DNA of 64,000 nucleotides from Episyrphus balteatus (taxonomy: Eukaryota; Arthropoda; Insecta; Diptera; Syrphidae), in the NCBI RefSeq assembly GCF_945859705.1, contig NC_079136.1, positions 112,178,028-112,242,027 on the forward strand, given 5' to 3'. Both the position numbers and the translations under genes were made by a program. Of the stretch, positions 50,801 to 59,800 are shown in pieces (the stretch's first letter is position 1; each line of letters starts with the position of its first letter). The notes beneath the pieces are model-generated. The model was given only the letters and a program-made list of their open reading frames with translations. It searched no databases and had not been told where the DNA came from.

Positions 50801-53800
50801 AATTTTTTTTAAGTTTCCCAAGCCGATAGCAAACAAACAGAACAAGAATGTCCAGGACGCCAGGACAGTAAAAAGTAAGTGACAAATGCGTTAGAACTCC
50901 CCAAATAATATGAAATTTTTCTCTACAGATGCATACCTACTGAATAACGAAAAGCATAACGAAATTGTCTGTTCACGATTTCTTTATGCTAATTTTGTAT
51001 GAAATCCTCGTACGAAGCTGAAGCGAAGCAAGAGTGATTGAAAAATTTGAGAAAATTTCAAAATAATCTGGCACAAATGTGATTTTGGCTTATAGAACCG
51101 CGTGTTGGAAAACGAAAAGCATAAAGAAAATTTTCGTTTACGACATAATTGTTTTGCATGAGATTTTTCGTTTCTCTCCAGCATTATTTAGCGTGCAAAA
51201 ATAAAATTAACTAGTAGGTATTTGGTATGATTTTAAAAATAAATGCAATAAACTTTTCTTTTTTTTGGATTTAGCTTTATCTTGAAAATTGCCCATGTCA
51301 GGTCATTCAAGTAATTGAGGGTCACTGTGGTGTATGTGTAACATTTTCATTCAGAAATTTCATGAAATACGGATCCAAACAAATTTCATCTCAGTTTTTT
51401 TTTTAAATGGTGCTTTGATATTATATTATTTTTTTTTAATAGCCATGCATCACTTTGATACAAGCACAAACGCCCGTCGAAAAAAATAAATCAGTTCAAA
51501 AATAATTGTATGTTGTTGCCGGAACAAAAACCATAATTAATTAACATTTTATCAGCCAATCGAAGTTGTTGCATTCTTAAAGTATATGTATTTGAGTTGA
51601 CGAAGTTACATCTTTTAAATCGTTTAACTTTAAAGGTGATTTCTTTGTGATATGCTCATCTAAACAATAAATACATTAAATTCATTCCTAATCTATATTC
51701 GTAGGTACATAGCTAATTCGATTCTATTTTTTGTTTGTTTTATTTTCACAAAATTTCAATCACGTGCTCTTAATGCTGAACGTTAAACAATTTTGTATCA
51801 TTTCCTACTCTATATATCCGCCACAAATTTACCCACCAATGGCATTGATTGCGAGCAAACTTTGGCTTTTTTTCAAACTCCGTGTATCGTTACTATAACA
51901 ACTCATCCACCAAAGCCACCAACCAGCCAATAAACTTTATTTGAAGATTTTTTAAAGAGGAAAAACATTTGTTGCCAATTCCGTTTATAACACCATACCC
52001 GCAGACAAATGAATAAATAGATAAATACATACAAAAAATCCACCACACACTAACATGGCATAGAGCTTCCTATGTTTTACGCGAGGGCATACATATGTTT
52101 GCTAGCCAATTTGGAAAAGTCAACACCGTGCCAGGGAAGAAAAAAAAACAACATCAATTTTGTTAACATTTTGATTAAAGGTACCTATACCACACCACTG
52201 AAAATCCTCTTTTGATATTGCTATTCCCGTCAGATAAAAACCAACTACGTATACAAACAAAATAAATAAAAACGAAACAAAATATCAATGACACGTGACA
52301 TTTTGCAGTTTTTGACATATCGACATGATTTTGTGTCAAAAGTAAATTGGATTAGGTTTTGCAGTATGTGGAGAGGATTTCTTGTTTTTTATTTTTTTTT
52401 CCGTTTATTGAGTGACAGTTTAAATTTTGACAGAATTGATTTGAAATTTGTAACATCTGTCAAGCAAATTAAAATTCCACCAGCTATATGAAAAAATAAA
52501 AACTACACAAACATCCTAATTTGGATATATTTGCAGAACAAATTACAATCGTGGTGGATGGAATAAATTAAATTAAACCAACGCAGCTCACACTATCAAC
52601 CCCATTTACTCTTGGTTGACACAACGTGGTGTGTTGTGATTGTATACATGTGTAAGTGTTAGTAGTGAGTAGTGAAATTGGTTGATAAGGGTGTGAATTG
52701 TGAACTACATTTTCGTTAAACTTGCTCCAGTGCCAGTAGAGGGAGCCACATGTAGTTCTTTGTATAAATACTTACATACCAGATACATACAAAGATACAC
52801 AACGGATACGTATATGTATGTATACATTATATGGAACAAATAGTTTGTATTATATTGAATGGAAAAAACAACAAATCTGATAACCAAGAATTCTAAAAGA
52901 TTGGACCTTAATGGGGACTTTTCACGAGTCGATTTTTGCCGTGCGGCGAAGCTTTTCGACTCGTGTGAATGTAAGTCGCAGGCGACTTAATTGACATTCC
53001 CCATAGAAAAATCCTAATCGACCGACATATCGTGCGGCTAAAATCGACTCGTGAAAAGTCCCCATAAGTTTTTGAGATAAAATAACTTAACTCAAAACTA
53101 TGACAACGTTTTTACTAAATTCCTATCTAACTATCGGCCGATAGAAAGTCTGTAGTGTGGGAGGGCTCTTAAAAACAAGATTTAAAAAAAATTGGTTTTT
53201 CAAAAAAAAGTTTTTTGATTTAAGCCTAGTATACAGTTCTTTTTGATAAAAAAAAAAATAAGAGGTGAAGAAAACATTTTTTTCTTGAAAAAAAAAATAT
53301 CTGTGGTGAACAGATGACAGTTCTAATGTTTTATTCCGCAAAAACAATGGGCTGCACCATTGTATATATATTTCCATAGTACTATCATGAAGTGAAACGA
53401 TCTTAGGAACTCTAGTGGTGACTTGAAAAAGCAGAACTTGTATGAAAAAAACACACTGAGCGCCACCTCAAAAAAGTGGTAACATGAACTAATAGGTACT
53501 CTTAGAGGATATAATATATGGAGTGCTTGTGCTGTTAGTTCCGTGAAGCTTTTATAGAGGGATCTAGTTTCTTTAAGGTTTTCGATGAGTGCATGCCTCC
53601 ATTTTATTTTCATCTGATGGCTGTCATCAACAAGCGTGTTTATTTACAGCTTCGGAACCGGACTCGCACTGAAAAACGAAGGCAGCGACCCCTATCCATG
53701 CATATGGCGTTACAATGTATTAGGTATAGGAACAAGCACTCCATTTATTATATCCTCTAAGTAGGTACTAAATTCGACTTCATGATAGTACTATAGAAAT

Positions 53801-56800
53801 ATATAAACAATGGGCTGCACATTGTTTTCCTCCGGTCGATAAGTCTCCTTCCAAGTATCAGCAAGGTATTTGAAAAAGTTATCAATAGGGCTCTGTCTCA
53901 GTGGGCTGAGGACAACAATATCATACCGGATAATCAATTCGGGTTTAAGGCAGGACATGACACTATTCATGCCGCGTCTAAACTTGTATCTGATATTCAG
54001 TGGAACAAATCTAAAAAACAGTGCACGGGTGCCTGTCTTGTTGATTTGGAAAAGGCTTTCGACACCGTTTGGTTAGAAGGTCTCTACCTTAAATTAACAA
54101 GACTTGGTATAAGTAAACCACTTTTATATATGCTTTATAACATGCTCAATGGTAGAACGTTTGTTGTCAAAAGTGGCAATGTAACTTCTACTGGAGTTTT
54201 TAATATTAAAAATGGTCTTCAACAGGGAGCGGTGAACTCACCGATTCTCTTTAGTATTTACACCAGCGATCTGATAGGAAGTCTAACTCAGGCAATTGCG
54301 TATGCCGACGACCTAATTGCGTACAGAACAGCTCCAAAAGTTGAGGTCATCAGAATTCTCTTGCAACGTGACTTCGACAAAATTCAGCGATATTGTGATG
54401 ACTGGAAGTTGAAAATTAACTTTCAGAAATCAGAAACGATTCTATTTAGGACTCCCTTGGCTAGGGCCTCTGGGGATACGCGAAGGAACTGGCGGAAGCT
54501 GGTGATCGCTGGACCACACGGACATCCACTGCCGAGTAAAAGTGTAGTAAAGTACCTTGGCATCTGGCTAGATCAATATCTATATTTCAATAGACATATG
54601 GATGCTGCTCTGGCCAGGGCTAGGGGAGCTTTTGCCCTGACGAAACGGCTGTTTTATAGCAGTCGGCTTGACACCAGGGTTAAGGTGATTTGCTACATGG
54701 CCCTCATCCGGCCGATGATTGTCTATGGATGCCCTGTGTGGTTCAACGTTGCTCCATCTCAAATGGAAAAGTTTCGGGTGTTTGAGAGGCAGTGTCTTAG
54801 ACGTTGCCTTGGTCTGCACAGAACACCCGAATCTGATTACACGCATTACTATTCCAATGAGGTTTTATACAATAGGGCCAACATAAATAGAATTGATAAC
54901 TTTATGCTGAAGCTTGTTCGTGGCCACGTTTCAAGAGCGATGGCCTCTTCAAATAGCTACATTTTTGGGGCTTACTACCCTAACGACGAATACTTCAAGA
55001 GTGTGTGTTTAAGCGGCTATATTCCGCCTGAGGCATTCCTCTATTTAGATAGTCGGGGGCTTGTACAGGATAGATTGGCAGTTCCGCTAATCTACCACGT
55101 CGGGCGAAGAACCGTGGACAGGCGACTGCTGTATGACAGAGACATCCTCGCACTAGGCGGAGAAGGGCACCTTCGGTTCAGTAGGACTGTGTCCGATCGG
55201 GACCGAAGAGATAGGGTAAAGCAGGAGAACCAGTTTTGGTGGTTTAGTAATGGTATTCATGTATTATAGGTAAAAGTGGTCTTCGTTTTTTATGCCTTGG
55301 CCGGCTTACATAGTTTTAGGTGTTTAGTTTTAAGTAGGGACAGTCGGGGTGGCAAAAAAAAAAAAAAAACAAAACAAAAAAAAATACAAAAAAAAAAAAA
55401 AAAAAATACAAAAAAAAAAAAACAAAAAAAAAAAAAAAAAAAAAAACAAAAACAAAAGAAATACAAAAAAATACAAAAAAAAAATACAAAAAAAATACAA
55501 ATAAAATACAAAAAAAAAAAAAAACAAAAAAATACAAAAAAAAAAAATACAAAAAAAATCAAAAATTGCTTGCTGTGACTGTTCTAGTTTTTTAAGTAGT
55601 TTTAAGTAGTTTAAGTAGTTTAAGTAGTTTTAATTAGTTTGTAAGTTTTAAAATAAAAAAAAAAAAAATGATATGATACCAAGTTTTTTTTTTAAATTAT
55701 TTCTTGGTAAAAATAAAAACCATTAAAATATTAGTATTAAAATAGTTATAAGGCCGAAAGGCATTAGAATTAAGAAAAATGAAGTATAACTTAGAGTGCC
55801 CGTATAGGGCCAGTAAGTTAGATGTAAGTAATTGATAAGTAGGCTAGTTTTTATGAATTTTTGTCTAGCTTTAAGATAGTTTTAAGTTGATGAATAATAA
55901 AAAATGAATTTACAAAAAAAAAAAAATTGTTTTGCGAGAAAAAAAATCGTGGTGAGTATAAATTTTTTTCGATTTTGGTTTACAGCTGTGGTGAATTAAA
56001 AATATTTTTTTTGGAAAAAATCTAAAAAAATCTCTCCCATAAGAAATGAATTGGTTTTTTAATTGCGATATAGTATCAAGTTATGCATTCGTACAAAAAA
56101 AAAAAGTTGAGATAACATTTTTCCATGACATTACGATGATAGAGAATGCCAAAAAAGTGGGTCCCGGAAGTCCGTCTGTCTGTCCGTCTGTCAGTCTGTC
56201 TGTCTGTATACGAAGCTACAGCCTGAACGGATGGACCAATTAATGTCAAACTTGGTATGTAGCGTTATTTGGCGACTCCCCAGAGGAGTTTTTGGAATTA
56301 ATTTTTTTGGACCAAAAATAACGGTACTTGTCATATACCGATTTTAGTAAAGTTGAAATTGGTCAAAAACGGCTCCAACGATTTTGTTTAAAAAATTCAA
56401 ATATAAGTTTTAAGACAAGGTCTATCTTCTAATGAAAAAAATTTTTTTTGAAAATCATTATTAACGGTACCTGCCATAGAACCGTTTTTTTTTTAAATCC
56501 GATTTGCTCCGCAACCGCTTATTAGATTTCAACGAAACTTTTTTAAAGAAGCATTTATATAGTCTCAATATAAGCAAAAAAAAATTTCGAAAAAAATAAT
56601 TTTTTGATTTAAAAAAAAAATTTTTTTTTGAAAAATCAAATTTTCGAAAACGAAACATTGAATTTTTTTGAAATTTTGTTTTTATGTGTTGATTAGTGAT
56701 TTCTACAAAATGGCATACCAATTTTATTTTAAAACTTTTTTTCCAAAAAATTATTTATAAAAAATTAGTTTTTTAAAAAACAGCTCAAACGATTTTGAAA

Positions 56801-59800
56801 ATTTTATTTCTAAAAATGCACCTTAATATATCAAATAAAACTACATACTTTTTTTGGAGGGCAATTTGATTTCAGATTTTGTTTTATTTTTATTTTTGTT
56901 TTTATATATGTACTTACATTTCCCAAATTTCTATTTAAAAAGTCTTAAAAATGTAAGCAACTTGAACTCTAAAAGCATGTTCGTGCGACCCAGTCGTGCT
57001 TTTATTTTTTTTGCTAGAAGAACTGTAACTGAACTCAATGCCGTCTTTACCATAAGGGCACACGGGGCCCGTGCCCAGGGCCCCCATTCTCAAGGGGGAT
57101 CCGAAGGAACGAATATTATATTCTCAAAACATTTTTGTCGGTCAGACCATCTAGCAAAAAATTTTAGTTTTTATATGGCAACCAAACAACCAAATAAATT
57201 TTTTTCTACACCTATACGGAAAATATATGTTTTCAAAAAGAAAACAAACTATGTGGCGTTGTATGCGGACAAAAATTTAAATCCAAACCACCAAACCCAA
57301 ATTCAATTTTCAAAAAAAAAATAAGACAATAATATTTTCAAAAAACAAGAAAATTACCTTTTTTGCCACTGTAGGTAAGATTATTTATTAATTAAAACAA
57401 CGAATTCTCTTCCATTATCTTTTTCCTTAAATAATAATTTCGTTTGAAGTTTGCAAAACTGTCAAATTTGTAGTGCGTGGTAAAATCAGTGTAAAAATAT
57501 GAGTAGATTCGTATTAAAAGACGAAAAAGAATCAATTCGTCGGCAAAAAACATCAATACTTTTTCCGTTGGAAAACGTTTGAGAAAAAACTATTGCCGGC
57601 TCGTCGACGCGACGATACATCAATGTTTTGGTTCAATGGAAAACGCCATGGTACAATGGTTTTAATTTGAATTGCGAATTGCTCTCGTATTTAAAGATTG
57701 ACACATAATATTCATTAAATAACTTTTAAAAAAATTGGTTTTCAAGAAAAAATTAATTTTTTTGTTTAATCCAAAATAATTTTTTTTTTTCAGTTTAAAC
57801 CTTTTTATGTAAAAATTTTCATTAAAATCGGTTGTGTCGTTTTCATTAAGAAATCGGTTCTATGGCAAGTAGGTACCGTTAATAACGGTCCAAAAAATAT
57901 TTTTCTTCTTTCAAAAGTGCGGCCTTATTTGCAGCAAAACATATTTTTTTTTTCAAAGCAAAATCGTTATCCGTGTTTGAGAAAATTGCAATATCTCGAA
58001 AACTTTATATTGGAGATATCCGTTGAAAAAGAGACATTAAAAAAAAAGGCAAAAACTAAAAAAAACGGCTCTTGAAAATTACGTAGAAATCGTATGTACC
58101 GAGTTTTTAGCAAATCTATCAATCCGTTTGAGCTCTTTTTTCCAATTCTTCAAACTGAAACTTATAACGGATACAGGGTACAATTATTGGCAGTGGCAAC
58201 AATTGATGTCTCGATGCACGTATTATTGGCACCCCCTTTACTTTATATAAAACGATATATTGGCACCCCTTTTTAACCATAACCATTGCCTTTAAGCCAA
58301 CCATTGTACTTATTTTACTTTCCAAAAGGGCCCCAAATTCTTGTGTGCCCAAGGGCCCCAGGATAGTTAAAGACGGCCCTGACTGAACTGCTTTAAAAAT
58401 AAAGTCAAAAAATTATTTTTTCTGTTAATTTATCTAAATTTTGACATTAGTAAGTAAGTAACTTAGTAACTAAAAAGTTCGGGAACAAAACTTTGCGTTG
58501 ATATCAATTATGTCGTTTACAAGAAAGTTCGACTTCAAGTGAATAGTTCTGTGGCAGGTGCTGTTATATCAAAAGTTGGACCTTACTTGCCGCAGTGTAT
58601 TTTTTTTTTTTTTTCTCAAAAACGTTAAACAAATTTTATTCCATTTTGGTCGTTTGGCAAGTATACCTACAGTTAATTTTGGTCCTAAAAAATTTCAATT
58701 TTCCATCTAGGGAATCACGAATAATAATTCTTAAGGAGTAATAACACCTTGATGGCACTAAATTGAGTGTCTTTTTATCAGTGTATGAAACAAAGGAGAA
58801 ACATTAGTATTTTTTTATTTTTGTATCATACCAAAATTCTCCTGAAATTAGGTATAGTTGGTCACTTAAGTGACCCTGTGAAATGCACAGGATTTTTTGG
58901 ATTTAAAGATTTTTAAAGGAAAGCATTAGTTTGAAAAAATACATAATTTTTTATCAGTTTTGGGAGTTTGAATAAGTTTTGGGAGATTCAAAACAAAGTT
59001 TGAAGTCAATCGTTTCTTCTGTTTAGGCTGAGTCTAAAAATGCATTAGATTTAATAATTTTAACAACACCAATTCTTAAAAATAAAACCAATCATACAAA
59101 AATTAAAATGAGTAGGTAAGTATCACAAGAAAAATTTAAAACTGTTTTCAACATTCCAGTCTCACTCACCTTTATGCATTTGATTTTCATGTTTTCTGCA
59201 CTTGGCTCTTCTGTTTTGAAACCAGACCTTAAAAAGAAAAGAAAACATTGGAAATAAAAAGTTTCTTAAACCATTTTGAATTAACAATTCAAAAATTAAT
59301 ACTCCAATTGTTATAATCCTGGAACGGAGTTCAATTAACAAATACCTACAAATTATAAAAAAAAAAAACGATTTGGCTTACAGTTTTTAATCACATATTC
59401 CTTAAATAAATAAAATCTTTTCCTAAAATTGTTCGCAAACTCACCTACAAAAAGGAAACTTCTGAAAAAAAATAATGTTACAAGTTGAGGCTTTTATTTA
59501 CTAAAGGTCTGGTTCTTTCTTCTTCCAACAATTTATCTTTGTCGAAGAATCTAATACTTCGGACTGTATATGCGATAGTAAATCATATAAATTGTCTCAT
59601 AAATCAACAATATAAGACCTACGTGTTGTAAAGTTTATAATGCATAGCTTGCATTCAACGAATAAAAATTGAACAAAACTTGCGACTTTGCAAGGATTTT
59701 ATTCTCTCTCTTTTTTGCACTTCTGTTTGGAATTGCATGCGAAAAGAGGTTTGAAAGTTATATGGCCATTTACTATGTCCATTCTCAATGTCTGCCCGTT

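Larger units (their letters stand above)
53828..55926 (+). mobile_element. 5'-truncated non-LTR retrotransposon (Loa/Jockey group)
   Basis: The copy starts within the fingers of the reverse transcriptase, contains one long open frame to 55269, then a 3' UTR with a 210 base A/C-rich tract (55350-55560), repeats of TTTTAAGTAG (55590-55635), and a final poly-A at about 55914-55926. 5' truncation is the usual outcome of incomplete target-primed reverse transcription. It lies in the Shox intron on the opposite strand. Confidence 0.8.

Noticed and set aside
53870..54076. Separate small gene before the LINE frame
   Set aside because: The true frame (from 53833) runs through here with clear reverse transcriptase motifs; this is another frame of the same DNA.
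55276..55578. Lys/Gln-rich open frame on plus and Phe-rich frames on minus
   Set aside because: Pure consequence of the A-rich tract in the LINE 3' UTR; no protein signal.
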